From: Nitrospirae bacterium YQR-1
Lineage (GTDB): Bacteria > Nitrospirota > Thermodesulfovibrionia > Thermodesulfovibrionales > Magnetobacteriaceae
DNA: 64,000 bases
Reading direction: 5' to 3'
NCBI GenBank assembly: GCA_039908095.1
Contig: JAMOBJ010000019.1
Span: 1 to 64,000, forward strand
Shown here: positions 27,483-36,843 of the stretch, piece by piece
Position numbering within the stretch: position 1 is the stretch's first letter
Layout: every line of letters begins with the position of its first letter
Notes under the pieces: model-generated
Database searches by the model: none
What the model saw: the letters and a program-made list of their open reading frames with translations, nothing else
What the model was told of the DNA's origin: nothing
Translations under genes and position numbers: made by a program

Positions 27483-29573
27483 ATGAGAAGAGTCATTTCA
27501 TTTATTCTTATTATGTTATTTTTTATTTTCCCGGGTTACGGTAATACCACAGACAACACAACCAGGCTTGAGGAGATAGTCGTATCGGCAACACGTGAGG
27601 CGGAGTTGCTTAAAGATGTTCCTCAAACCATAAATGTAGTCAAAGAAGGAGAAATAAAAAATGTTAAACCGTCTCATCCGCAGGAAATAATGAACAGAGT
27701 TCCAGGCGTATGGGTTGACGTTACGGCAGGTGAGGGACATATTACATCCATCAGGCAACCACTTACCACTAATCCGGTTTATCTGTACTTAGAGGATGGA
27801 ATACCAATAAGGCCGACAGGTTTTTTTAACCATAATGCTCTATATGAAACCAACATCCCGCAGGCGGAGCGTATTGAGGTCATAAAGGGGCCGGCTTCAG
27901 CCCTCTACGGCAGTGATGCCATTGGAGGCAGTGTCAACGTTATAACCAAAAAGCCGTCCCTTACTCCGGAGGTTGAACTAAACCCTGAGGCAGGCAGTTT
28001 CGGCTGGGTCCGGTTTCTGGGCAGCGTTTCAAACACCTTTGGCACAAACGGCCTGAGACTTGATTTGAATCTAACCCATAAGGACGGTTTCAGGGAAAGG
28101 ACGGAGTACGACCGTGAAAGCGCCTCCATCAGGTTTGATAAAACCATAGGGGCCGATGTATCGTTAAAAACAGTTGTCTCGTATCACAATATAGATCAGA
28201 AGACCGGCGGCTCAAACGGCCTAACGAAAGCTGACTACGAAAACAGACCCTACTATAATTACCAGACATTTGACTTCAGAAAAGTAAAGGCTTTCAGATA
28301 CTCTACTGAGCTTGAGAAGGAATTAAACAAAGACGCAGTGCTGAGTTTTATCCATTTTGTCAGATATAACAGAATGGACTTGCTGCCCGGCTGGGGTATT
28401 TTTAAAGCCGGCACAAAGTACTACGGCTATAACTCAACTACCGAGTTTTTCTCACTGGGGCTTATGTCAAAGTACAGAGAGGATTTCCCAGTTATTAAAA
28501 CCAGATTAATTGCAGGGGTTGATTTGGACTACAGCCCTGGGTCGTATTACGAAAGACGAATTGAGGCATTTAAAACAGGAGATAAATACACTTCATACAA
28601 ATATGTTACCGATACAAATAACAATTACGATTTTGATACCATATTTAAAGGAATATCCCCGTATGTTCAAACTGAAACCACACCGGTTGACAAACTTAAA
28701 ATCACTGCCGGAGCACGCTATGACATTCTGTCATACAGCTACACCACCAATCTTAAGGCTAACTCTAACCGCCCTGATGACACAGACAGAAGTTTTTCAC
28801 ATCTAAGCCCTAAAATAGGTCTGACGTATGATTTGCTTGAGGGTTTAAGCACATTTATTTCTTATAACCACACCTTCCGCGCACCATCCGCCACCGATTT
28901 ATTCAAGGGCTCATCAGGAACCGCCACTACAGCCGTTAATCTTAAACCAATAAAAGCGGATAGTTTTGAAGCCGGTTTAAGGGGACACGCAGGAGATATA
29001 TTTACATACAACACAAGTCTTTACTACATGGAAAAGCGGGATGATATTGTTAACTATTCAACTACTACCAACTTAACCGAAAGGCGTAATGCCGGTAAGA
29101 CCTCTCATAAGGGTGTGGAGATTGGATTTGGTGTAAAACCACTTAGAGAGCTTGAACTTAATACATCGTTTTCTTACGCCGAGCATATGTATGTTGACTA
29201 TGTTGTGTCGAAATCTGTAGATTATTCCGGAAAGGAAATGTCTCTTGCACCAAGGACGATAGTAAACACGAGGGTGTCGTACAGTCCATGTGTTTTAAAT
29301 GGCGGAGCGTTTGAATTTGAATGGGTAAAGCTTGGCGATTACTGGATGGATGATGCCAACACTGAAAAGTACTCCGGGCATGATCTCTTCAACCTTAGGG
29401 CAAGCTATAAAATCAATAAAGACTGGACACTGTATGCAAGGGTTTTAAACATTTTCGATAAACTCTACAGCGAACGGGCAACTAAGAGCGGAAGTGATGA
29501 GCCCTACTATGCTCCGGGTGAGCCGAGGACATTCTTTGGCGGTTTGACTTACAGCTTTGGGAGAGGGAAATGA
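27483..29573 (+). CDS. TonB-dependent outer-membrane receptor
   Basis: 696 residues from ATG 27483, with GGAGG nine bases upstream; a TTG further up at 27453 has no such site. A signal peptide (about 1-22) precedes a TonB-box-like stretch (EEIVVSATREAE). The plug domain has HPQEIMNRVPGVWVD and IKGPASALYGSDAIGGSVNV. The 22-strand barrel ends in LRASYKINKDWTLYARVLN and a terminal aromatic strand (FGGLTYSFGRGK). Family members import ferric siderophores, haem, cobalamin or metals; the substrate is not evident. The clustered polyferredoxin and TonB suggest iron (inference). Confidence 0.93.
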   Translation: MRRVISFILIMLFFIFPGYGNTTDNTTRLEEIVVSATREAELLKDVPQTINVVKEGEIKNVKPSHPQEIMNRVPGVWVDVTAGEGHITSIRQPLTTNPVYLYLEDGIPIRPTGFFNHNALYETNIPQAERIEVIKGPASALYGSDAIGGSVNVITKKPSLTPEVELNPEAGSFGWVRFLGSVSNTFGTNGLRLDLNLTHKDGFRERTEYDRESASIRFDKTIGADVSLKTVVSYHNIDQKTGGSNGLTKADYENRPYYNYQTFDFRKVKAFRYSTELEKELNKDAVLSFIHFVRYNRMDLLPGWGIFKAGTKYYGYNSTTEFFSLGLMSKYREDFPVIKTRLIAGVDLDYSPGSYYERRIEAFKTGDKYTSYKYVTDTNNNYDFDTIFKGISPYVQTETTPVDKLKITAGARYDILSYSYTTNLKANSNRPDDTDRSFSHLSPKIGLTYDLLEGLSTFISYNHTFRAPSATDLFKGSSGTATTAVNLKPIKADSFEAGLRGHAGDIFTYNTSLYYMEKRDDIVNYSTTTNLTERRNAGKTSHKGVEIGFGVKPLRELELNTSFSYAEHMYVDYVVSKSVDYSGKEMSLAPRTIVNTRVSYSPCVLNGGAFEFEWVKLGDYWMDDANTEKYSGHDLFNLRASYKINKDWTLYARVLNIFDKLYSERATKSGSDEPYYAPGEPRTFFGGLTYSFGRGK

Positions 29574-30034
29574 AAGGCAGGGCAGCTTTATACGGTTTAG
29601 CATTTCTTGTATTAGGGGTAGTTGCAGGGGTGGCCGTTGCCAAATACAGCTCCACGGATTACTATCACCGGACTCTGATTTTAAATGATGATGCTAAGAC
29701 CACGCCTTTATATGTAAAAAATCTGTCGGGTAGAATAGTTTTGAATCTGAGTATTAAAAACATGCAGAAGGCGGAAAATGTAATAGTTGATGTAAAGGGG
29801 GGCAGGTTCTACAGCCCCCTGCCGCCTCCTGTGACACTATTGCCTAAGCGCTGGGTATCATTTGTTGATAAGTATATTTATGGGCTAAAACCCGGCATAA
29901 GAATTCCGGCCTATGTAGTTTTAAATACTAACGAGGAGCCTTACGAGATTACATTTATGAGGCTTTCCGACACAACTGTAATAAAGAGGTTTCCCATAGT
30001 TAAAGGAGACGGCCATGAAAAGCACAAACATTAG
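29570..30034 (+). CDS. Membrane-anchored periplasmic protein of the TonB cluster, unknown family
   Basis: 154 residues, start overlapping the receptor stop by four bases (ATGA). One N-terminal transmembrane helix (about 5-25) and a beta-rich periplasmic domain with PLYVKNLSGRIVLNLSIKN and YVVLNTNEEPYEITFMRLSD, ending in a His-rich tail (GDGHEKHKH). The layout, an anchored Ig-like domain before a NapH-type protein, is reminiscent of the Ig-like C domain appended to CcoG (FixG), but no homology is asserted. The His tail could bind metal. Confidence 0.7.
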   Translation: MKGRAALYGLAFLVLGVVAGVAVAKYSSTDYYHRTLILNDDAKTTPLYVKNLSGRIVLNLSIKNMQKAENVIVDVKGGRFYSPLPPPVTLLPKRWVSFVDKYIYGLKPGIRIPAYVVLNTNEEPYEITFMRLSDTTVIKRFPIVKGDGHEKHKH

Positions 30035-30857
30035 TTGCTTAACTGTAAACCGGAGGTACTTCATAATCATCATAAGTGCTTTGCTGTTTTTACCACCCAT
30101 AGGCATTATCCCTCAGATGGCAATGGAGCCCAACATGTGCGGAGCAGTGTGTCCAAAGCTTTTTATGATAATGCCGAAAGATGGGAATATTTTAGTAAAA
30201 ATATGGGAAAACGTCAAGGCAATGTGGTTTGGAGCCTCGCTTGTGGCAACGATTATAGTAGTAACGTTTTTATTCGGCCGGATGTGGTGCGGGCACATTT
30301 GCCCTGTTGGAGGGCTTACAGAGTTTGTAGGAAGATTTATACCGGGAAAGTTAAAAATCAACTTTTCATGGATGAATGCACCGGCCTTCAGATATGGTTA
30401 TTTTGCGATATTTGTATTTGCCTCTACTTTTGGTATCGGCTCTATCGCTTGTAAGCTATGTAATTTCAGGGTAATACCGTTTTTAACCGGGGCGGTGTTT
30501 GAGGGAGCCTATGTTGCGTACCTGAGCAGTTCTATAGGAATTGCAGGGATTTTAACCGTGTTGATTACAGGAGTTTTTGCAAAGGGCGGTAGGGCTTATT
30601 GCAATTTACTGTGTCCGGTTGGGGCGCTGGACGGTATCTTTAATTTTCTTGGCTCAAGGCTCGGATTTACAAAGAAAATTATAACAGATACGGCTCTTTG
30701 TAATGGTTGCGGCAACTGTGTAAACGTCTGCATAGTGTGGGCAAGAAAAATTAATGAACAGGGGAAATCTGAAACCGACAGGTTGTCTTGTTTAACCTGT
30801 ATGAAGTGTGCATATGTATGTGCGGAGGGAGCAATCAGGTATGGAAAAAGTAATTAG
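30015..30857 (+). CDS. NapH/CcoG-like membrane polyferredoxin
   Basis: 280 residues, AAGGAG before the ATG, overlapping the previous gene by 20 bases. Four or five transmembrane helices carry the two conserved CxxxCP motifs (CGHICPVGG and CNLLCPVGA) typical of NapH/NosR/CcoG-type proteins. The cytoplasmic C-terminal end has two ferredoxin-like clusters: CNGCGNCVNVC and CLTCMKCAYVC. Such proteins move electrons across the membrane from quinol or to a periplasmic acceptor. No nap, nos or cco genes are here; the TonB receptor and TonB next to it suggest reductive handling of an imported metal complex (inference). Confidence 0.88.
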   Translation: MKSTNISCLTVNRRYFIIIISALLFLPPIGIIPQMAMEPNMCGAVCPKLFMIMPKDGNILVKIWENVKAMWFGASLVATIIVVTFLFGRMWCGHICPVGGLTEFVGRFIPGKLKINFSWMNAPAFRYGYFAIFVFASTFGIGSIACKLCNFRVIPFLTGAVFEGAYVAYLSSSIGIAGILTVLITGVFAKGGRAYCNLLCPVGALDGIFNFLGSRLGFTKKIITDTALCNGCGNCVNVCIVWARKINEQGKSETDRLSCLTCMKCAYVCAEGAIRYGKSN

Positions 30858-31053
30858 CACAACTGTGTGCTCGGTTTTGGGAGGAATATCGGCTGTTGCC
30901 GGCTCAGGGGCACTTTCCCTTTGCAGCCAAAACCGCTGTGACGCCTGTTTTGGATGCGTAGGGGCGATTGCCTCTTTAGGTGTTATTTTAATAGCTAAAA
31001 AAGTATTAAAAAGACAGCATATTGATGTGCAAAAGGGTAATTTGGAGGTATGA
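30841..31053 (+). CDS. Small Cys-rich membrane protein of the TonB cluster
   Basis: 70 residues from ATG 30841, with GGAGGGA upstream. It overlaps the polyferredoxin gene by 17 bases. Two hydrophobic helices flank a Cys-rich loop (CSQNRCDACFGC: four Cys), with another Cys in the first helix. The Cys arrangement is metal- or cluster-binding in appearance. No family recognised. Tight coupling on both sides argues that it is a real gene rather than a chance frame. Confidence 0.7.
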   Translation: MEKVISTTVCSVLGGISAVAGSGALSLCSQNRCDACFGCVGAIASLGVILIAKKVLKRQHIDVQKGNLEV

Positions 31054-31055
31054 AC

Positions 31056-31757
31056 ATGAAATACCTTAGGATAGGCATAACTGCCTCCCTGTTTATTCAT
31101 TTTGCAGTATTTTTAATTTTTGCAAAAGTTGCAACATCTAATTTGAAAAATAACACTAAACTTGTCGTTAACTTTAGTGTTATTTCTAAACCGGTTATTG
31201 AAAAATCTAAAGAAAGTATTCAGCCGGAAGTACAAAAGGCGGCTCCGCCTGTTCCTAAAACTGAAAAGAAAATTGTCCCGCCAAAAGAGATAACAAAGAA
31301 AGTGCCTGTTGAACAGAAAATCTCTCCGTTAGATGTGACATCACATAAAGATATACAGAACATGGCTGAGCCGGTTTCAGATAATCATAGAGCCGTCACT
31401 GCCGGAGATACAGTAAGCGCAGCTACAGATGCTCAACCAAAAGGAGGAAAGGTATCTCATGAGGAGGCAAAGCAAAAGTATGTTAAAGAAAACTTTATAT
31501 ACATCAGGGATATGGTAATGAAGCAGGTATCGTATCCGCATTCGGCAAAAAAGATGGGAATATGCGGCAAGGTTACGATTTCGTTTGTTGTTACTGAAAG
31601 CGGGGTAGTGGATGAGTTGAAAGTGGAGGAGAGCTCCGGTCACGGGCTTTTGGATGACAGCGCCATAAATGCTGTAAAACAGGCCGCCCCTTTTCCAAAA
31701 CCTGTGGTGTCAGCAAAAATAGTTTTACCGATAACTTACAAGCTTGATAAGGGGTAG
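31056..31757 (+). CDS. TonB family energy-transducing protein
   Basis: 233 residues from ATG 31056. The ATG at 31050 touches the GGAGGT ribosome site, while 31056 is spaced by six bases. A single N-terminal transmembrane helix (about 8-27), a Pro/Lys-rich periplasmic spacer (about 50-110) and a C-terminal TonB domain with VSYPHSAKKMGICGKVTISFVV and LLDDSAINAVKQAAPFP. It transmits proton-motive force to the receptor. Last gene of the cluster; no exbB or exbD here. Confidence 0.9.
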   Translation: MKYLRIGITASLFIHFAVFLIFAKVATSNLKNNTKLVVNFSVISKPVIEKSKESIQPEVQKAAPPVPKTEKKIVPPKEITKKVPVEQKISPLDVTSHKDIQNMAEPVSDNHRAVTAGDTVSAATDAQPKGGKVSHEEAKQKYVKENFIYIRDMVMKQVSYPHSAKKMGICGKVTISFVVTESGVVDELKVEESSGHGLLDDSAINAVKQAAPFPKPVVSAKIVLPITYKLDKG

Positions 31758-31760
31758 TTT

Positions 31761-31816
31761 TATACGAGGTCGCATTCTCCTTGCCGCCTGTGTTTACTTT
31801 TGACTGCAACCTGGTA
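31761..31816. repeat. Dispersed repeat family 1, partial copy C
   Basis: TATACGAGGTCGCATTCTCC through TTGCCGCCTG to TGACTGCAACCTGGTA matches the right half of the copies at 11048 and 38311. It lies between convergent tonB and EF-hand genes and includes part of a hairpin. Confidence 0.65.
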
Positions 31817-31831
31817 ATTAAATAAATGTTT

Positions 31832-32392
31832 TTAAGCAGTTACGCTGGTTGATGAGCTGGTGGAAGATGATGAGGTGGATATTCCGTCAATTAAGGCTTT
31901 GTATTTAGTCAGCATATTTTTTTGCGGATTGGCGGCGTCTAATTCCGTGGCGCTTAGTTTGCCGTCACTGTTGGTGTCAAGGCTGTTAAATGTACTGGAG
32001 CTCATACCTATTGCGGTAGCATCTGTTGCAGTTAAACTGCCGCTTGTACTGAATTTGCTTATTATATCTTCTGATTCTGAATGTATCCGCTTTTGATAAT
32101 AACCATACGTAAGCTCATTTGACGATACAGAGCCGTCACCGTCTATATCTAATGTATCAAAGGTATCACCTGAGAGTCCGCCCGCCGTCCAGTCTGATTT
32201 TGAAATTGTACCTGAGCCGGTTGTATCCAGAGAGTTAACCATATCGGCTGATGAGTTATTAATTTTTGTTTCATCATTTTGGGCGGCCGTTGATAATTCT
32301 TTAGAAAAATCGGCATCCGTGGATTCACTACTGAGTTTCTTTATCAGGCCTGTCGCCAGATTCCCTAAATTTATTCCGCCTATTGCTGTCAT
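31832..32392 (-). CDS. EF-hand domain protein
   Basis: 186 residues, AAGGAG before the ATG. Three EF-hand-like calcium loops are clear: DTTGSGTISKSDW, DIDGDGSVSSNEL and DTNSDGKLSATEL, with regular Asp/Asn/Ser ligands and a final Glu in two of them. No signal peptide, and the C terminus is a Ser/Thr-rich tail. Likely a calcium sensor or buffer in the cytoplasm, or an unconventionally exported protein. Solitary, between two partial dispersed repeats. Confidence 0.85.
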   Translation of the reverse strand: MTAIGGINLGNLATGLIKKLSSESTDADFSKELSTAAQNDETKINNSSADMVNSLDTTGSGTISKSDWTAGGLSGDTFDTLDIDGDGSVSSNELTYGYYQKRIHSESEDIISKFSTSGSLTATDATAIGMSSSTFNSLDTNSDGKLSATELDAANPQKNMLTKYKALIDGISTSSSSTSSSTSVTA

Positions 32393-32563
32393 GTTTTTAC
32401 TCCTTGTGTTAGTGGTTTATAATTTCCTCTGCACCCATCTGATATTATCTATGCAACTATCAGGCCAAACCAGTAATTACAGCTTCTTTGAAAGGTGTTT
32501 TTATTTATTCCGGCAACATTTACCCTGCTCATAGGAAAATATTTCTTGTTTGAAGAGGCTTTT

Positions 32564-32609
32564 ATACCAAACCAACGAAGTTAGACGATTGAATGCAACT
32601 TGCTATTAG
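32564..32609. repeat. Dispersed repeat family 1, partial copy D (reverse orientation)
   Basis: ATACCAAACCAACGAAGTTA then GACGATTGAATGCAACTTGC is the reverse complement of the left half of copy A (8318), with the middle deleted. Confidence 0.6.
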
Positions 32610-32677
32610 GGAAGGGTAGGTACCCCGACCGTAAACAAGCAGCGCCTTCTCTGAACTCTTTTTTTTCTTTACTCCCC

Positions 32678-35600
32678 TCATCTTTTTCTCATTTCTCTAA
32701 TCATTGTCATTATTTTCAACTGGATATCATCAAACAGGTCATAAGCGGAGGGGACAACCAGGAGGGTTAGGAACAGTGATGTAATAAGGCCGCCGATAGT
32801 GGCTACAGCCATAGGGGAGCGGAGTTCAGAGCCGTCTCCAAGGGCAAGGGCTATGGGGGTCATGCCGAAAATCATAGCGAGTGTTGTCATCAGTATCGGG
32901 CGCAGCCGTACCGGGCCTGCCTCAATGAGCGCCTCACGGCGGCTCATCCCCTGCTCCCGCAGCGTGTTGGTGTAGTTGACTAATAATATTGAGTTTTTCT
33001 TAACAAGACCCATTAGAAGAATAAGGCCGATGAAACTAAATATATTAAGCGTCATTGCGGTGATTAACAGAGCGCCGAAAGCTCCGATGAACGAAAACGG
33101 CATCGCAAGAAGTACGGTTACGGGGTGAACAAAACTCTCAAACTGTGCCGCTAATATCATATATGCCATAAAGATGCCAAGAAAGATTGCAAATGTCAGA
33201 TAGTAAAACGATTCCCCCATCGTATCAGCCATGCCTTTGAAAATTCCGGAATAACTTGAAGGTAAAACACCGTCCGCTATTTTGCGTAGGTCTTCCATAG
33301 CCTCTCCAAGAGGTTTTTTCTCAAGATTTGCAAAAATGAGTACCGCCCGCTGCCTGTCAACCCGGTTAATTACCGAGGGCCCTCCGGCATCAACCATATT
33401 TACCACGCTGGAGAGTTCCACTAACCGCCCGTCTTTTGCACGGACGTAAATCCCTCCGATGTCGCCGGATTTGGTTCTGTCCTCAGGGTTAAGCCGTACC
33501 CTCACATCATAACGCCGCCCCCGTGCCTCATCTTTGTACTTTGATACGTCAACCTCGCCGCCGATAAGTAAATTTATCGCCTCAGCCACCGTCGCAATAT
33601 CTATACCAAGGTCCGCCGCACGATCTCTGTCAACATATACCCGTACTTCAGGCTTGCCGGACTCCATCGATGTGTCAACATCCACTATGCCGGGAATTTT
33701 TGAAAACTTGTCCGTAATGTCCTTTGAGTAGCTCTCAAGTAAGGATAAGTCAGGGCCGAGAATGTTAAATTGAACAGGAGTGTTTCTCTGCCCGCCACCT
33801 AAGATTGATACATCTTCAACTGTTGCTGTCAGTCCCGGGATTTGGGATTTCAACAGCTTTCTTACCTCTGATTTTATCTCCTCCTGAGACTGTTTCCGCT
33901 GATTTTTGTCTGTTAATGTTATAAACATGGTGGCTTTATTTATCCCGCCTGTGCCGTGAGCATAAAACACGGTCTTAACCCCAGGGTACTTCATGACTAT
34001 ATCCTCAGCCTTTTTAAACATGTTGTCAACCGAGCTTACCGAATAATCCACCGGTGATTGAAGCCTTACAACAAAACGTGCCTGATCTTCCGGTGGAAGC
34101 ATTTCCTTCCCGATAAATCTCACCATAAATATGCTAAACACAAATATGGCAAAACCAAATGCCAGTACCTTTAACCGATGCTCAAGTGAGTACTTAAGCA
34201 GACTCCTGTAGATGTTTTCGAGTTTCAGATAATGGAAGTTAAACCAAAGGTAAAAACGATGAAAAACAGAGTCATGTTTCGGTTCATTTTCAATTCTTAG
34301 AAACCTTGAGGCAAGCATCGGAGTAAGTGTAAATGAGACAAACATAGACATTAAAACGGCAAATACCACGGTCAGGGCAAACTGGATAAAAAATCTGCCT
34401 ACCAGTCCTTTCATAAATGCAACCGGCAGAAATATGGCTACAATTGCAAGGGTTGTTGCCATAACGGCGAGGCCGATTTCATTAGTTGCAAATGAAGCCG
34501 CCTCCCTGGGTGACATTCCCAGTTTCATATGCCGGTGAATATTCTCTACCACAATGATGGCGTCATCTACCAGAATCCCTATTGAAAGTGAAAGTGCAAG
34601 CATACTCATATTGTTAAATGTAAAGTCTAAGAAGTGCATCATTGCAAAGGTTGACACTATGGATGTGGGTATGGCAAGGGAGCTAATCAGAGTGATGCGG
34701 AAGTTGCCAAGGAAAATCAACACGGCAAGGGATGCAAACACGCCGCCATAAACTAAGTGGTGCATGACCTCGTTTATCGAGCGTTTTATGAACACAGACT
34801 GGTCAAAACTGATTCCAAGAGTAAGGCCGGGCGGCAGTGTGTTTCTTATCCGTTTAAGTTCCTTCTTAACCCTGTCAACAACATCCACGGTGTTTGTTCC
34901 AGACTGCTTTTGAATGCCAAGCCCTACGGCAGGCTCGCCGTTAAATCTGCAAATAGAGCGGTTCTCCGCCATATCATCCAGAGCCTTGCCGACATCACTG
35001 AGCCTAACGGTTTTACCGTCTTTATGGGTAATAATGAGGCTGTTAAACTCCTCAGGTGATTTAAACTCCCCTTTGATTTTTACGGTAAACTCCTTATCGG
35101 TGCTTTCAATACGCCCCCCGGGAAGCTCAACGTTTCCCGCCCTCAGGGCACTTACTATATCACTGCCGGTTAAGCCGTATGCCCTGAGTCTTTCACGGTC
35201 AAGCCATATTCGTACCTGCCTGGGTCTCAGTCCTGTAGTCTGTATTGCACCCACTCCTTTTATCTTCTGAAGCGCCTCTTTTAATGTCTCATCGGCAAAA
35301 GTTGAAATCTCACGAACTGATTTTTTGCCGGTCAGGGCTAACCACAAAACCGCTATGCTATCCATATCTACTTTTGCTATAACCGGTTCATAAATATCCC
35401 GTGGGAGTGTTGCCCGAATTGCCGAGATTTTCTCTCTCACATCCTGTGCTGCAAGCTCTATGTTTCTGTCTAACACAAATTCCACGATAATGGTTGAAAC
35501 CCCCTCGGAGCTGATAGAGGTGATTCCTTTAACACCGTTTATGGTGTTTACACTTTCCTCAATTTTATCCGTTACATCAATATCCATAATTTCAGGGCTT

Positions 35601-35761
35601 GCGCCGGGAAGCCTTGTGGTTACACTAATGATAGGGAAATCAACTTTAGGGAAGAGGTCAACTCCAATGGACGGGTAGCTGACAACACCTAAAAGTACAA
35701 GTGAAAGAATCATCATAGTGGCAAAAACAGGCCGGTTTATGGAAATATCGGGAAGTTTCAC
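32678..35761 (-). CDS. RND efflux pump inner-membrane transporter (AcrB/HAE1 type)
   Basis: 1027 residues from GTG 35761, which overlaps the adaptor stop (GTGA). Typical RND order: first helix (INRPVFATMMILSLVLLG), periplasmic porter domain with NTINGVKGITSISSEG, helix block with ILVDDAIIVVENIHRHM (the proton-relay Asp pair), second porter half, and terminal helices with RLRPILMTTLAMIFGMTPIA. Family members export drugs, solvents or metabolites using proton-motive force. It is the third gene of the operon TolC-adaptor-transporter. Confidence 0.95.
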   Translation of the reverse strand: MKLPDISINRPVFATMMILSLVLLGVVSYPSIGVDLFPKVDFPIISVTTRLPGASPEIMDIDVTDKIEESVNTINGVKGITSISSEGVSTIIVEFVLDRNIELAAQDVREKISAIRATLPRDIYEPVIAKVDMDSIAVLWLALTGKKSVREISTFADETLKEALQKIKGVGAIQTTGLRPRQVRIWLDRERLRAYGLTGSDIVSALRAGNVELPGGRIESTDKEFTVKIKGEFKSPEEFNSLIITHKDGKTVRLSDVGKALDDMAENRSICRFNGEPAVGLGIQKQSGTNTVDVVDRVKKELKRIRNTLPPGLTLGISFDQSVFIKRSINEVMHHLVYGGVFASLAVLIFLGNFRITLISSLAIPTSIVSTFAMMHFLDFTFNNMSMLALSLSIGILVDDAIIVVENIHRHMKLGMSPREAASFATNEIGLAVMATTLAIVAIFLPVAFMKGLVGRFFIQFALTVVFAVLMSMFVSFTLTPMLASRFLRIENEPKHDSVFHRFYLWFNFHYLKLENIYRSLLKYSLEHRLKVLAFGFAIFVFSIFMVRFIGKEMLPPEDQARFVVRLQSPVDYSVSSVDNMFKKAEDIVMKYPGVKTVFYAHGTGGINKATMFITLTDKNQRKQSQEEIKSEVRKLLKSQIPGLTATVEDVSILGGGQRNTPVQFNILGPDLSLLESYSKDITDKFSKIPGIVDVDTSMESGKPEVRVYVDRDRAADLGIDIATVAEAINLLIGGEVDVSKYKDEARGRRYDVRVRLNPEDRTKSGDIGGIYVRAKDGRLVELSSVVNMVDAGGPSVINRVDRQRAVLIFANLEKKPLGEAMEDLRKIADGVLPSSYSGIFKGMADTMGESFYYLTFAIFLGIFMAYMILAAQFESFVHPVTVLLAMPFSFIGAFGALLITAMTLNIFSFIGLILLMGLVKKNSILLVNYTNTLREQGMSRREALIEAGPVRLRPILMTTLAMIFGMTPIALALGDGSELRSPMAVATIGGLITSLFLTLLVVPSAYDLFDDIQLKIMTMIREMRKR

Positions 35762-36843
35762 TTTCCAGTTACCTTAACCGTGGCTCCGTCAAAGAGCGTC
35801 TGCTGTCCGACAGTTACAACCTGCTCTGAGGCCTTTACTCCGTCATAGACCACGGTCAGGTCGTTACCTTCTGAATTAAAGCTTTGGCCGGTAATTACGT
35901 ATCGCTGTTTTGCCGTGTTTGTGTCAACTACAAACAGTTTGGTTTTTTCACTCTCGTGAATCAATGATGTTGAGGGTACGGTCAGTACGTCACCCGCAAC
36001 CCCAGCGTATATCGTAACGTTTACAAAATACCCGGCTTTGAGAGCACCGCCGGTGTTGTCAACAATTGCCTCAAGTTTAAGCATCCGGGTTTTATCGTCA
36101 AGTCCGGGGTAAACCATAGTTACCTTTGCTTTGAAGTTTTTTGACTGGAGAGAGTCAACAGAGAATTCCACCTCGTCGCCGGGTTTAATTAAAGATGCGT
36201 ATTTCTGAGCAACATTAAAGTAGAGTTTAAGTTTAGATGTTTGAATAATGCTAAACATCGGTGTGCCATATCTTACGAAATCACCGGCTGAGACTTTTTT
36301 AAGCTCAATAGCGCCGGATATGGGGCTCAGCGGTTTGGTTTTAGAGAGTTTCTTCCCGGCAAGCTCAACCATTGCACTCATCCTTTGTGCCTCGGCCGCA
36401 GCAATTGCTTTTCTGGTAGATACGTCGTCAAATTGTTGCTTTGTGACCAGTTCCTCATCAAAGAGGGATTTCTTTCTTTCAAACTCAACTTTTGTGTTTG
36501 ACAGTGTGGCTTGAGCCTGTTGATAAGCTTGTTGTGCTTTTGAGAGCTCAAGGGAGTAATCTCTGGAATCAATAAGCAAAAGTGGCGAGTCTTTTTTGAC
36601 GGAGGCACCCTCGCTTACATAGAGCTGTTTAACAAGTCCGTCAACCTCACTGCTTACTGTAATCCGTTCAAAAGGCTCAAGAGTGCCGGTTGCCTCGATA
36701 AATGGTTTAAAAAAAACCGCCTTAACTGCTGTAACATGAACATTTATTGTTTTTTCCTCTTTGTTTACGGCTTCTTTTTTGTTGCAACCGGATGTAGCTG
36801 TTAAGAGCAGGAGTATGAATAAAATTGCTATCGTTTTAGCCAT
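35758..36843 (-). CDS. RND efflux adaptor (membrane fusion) lipoprotein
   Basis: 361 residues from ATG 36843; an in-frame extension upstream would overlap the TolC gene by about 200 bases. A lipoprotein signal ends in the lipobox SGCNKK. It has the adaptor layout: lipoyl half-motifs around a coiled-coil hairpin (residues about 95-165), ISGAIELKKVSAGDFVRYG, and a beta-barrel domain. It overlaps the TolC gene by eight bases and the transporter by four, so the three are translated together. Confidence 0.93.
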   Translation of the reverse strand: MAKTIAILFILLLLTATSGCNKKEAVNKEEKTINVHVTAVKAVFFKPFIEATGTLEPFERITVSSEVDGLVKQLYVSEGASVKKDSPLLLIDSRDYSLELSKAQQAYQQAQATLSNTKVEFERKKSLFDEELVTKQQFDDVSTRKAIAAAEAQRMSAMVELAGKKLSKTKPLSPISGAIELKKVSAGDFVRYGTPMFSIIQTSKLKLYFNVAQKYASLIKPGDEVEFSVDSLQSKNFKAKVTMVYPGLDDKTRMLKLEAIVDNTGGALKAGYFVNVTIYAGVAGDVLTVPSTSLIHESEKTKLFVVDTNTAKQRYVITGQSFNSEGNDLTVVYDGVKASEQVVTVGQQTLFDGATVKVTGK

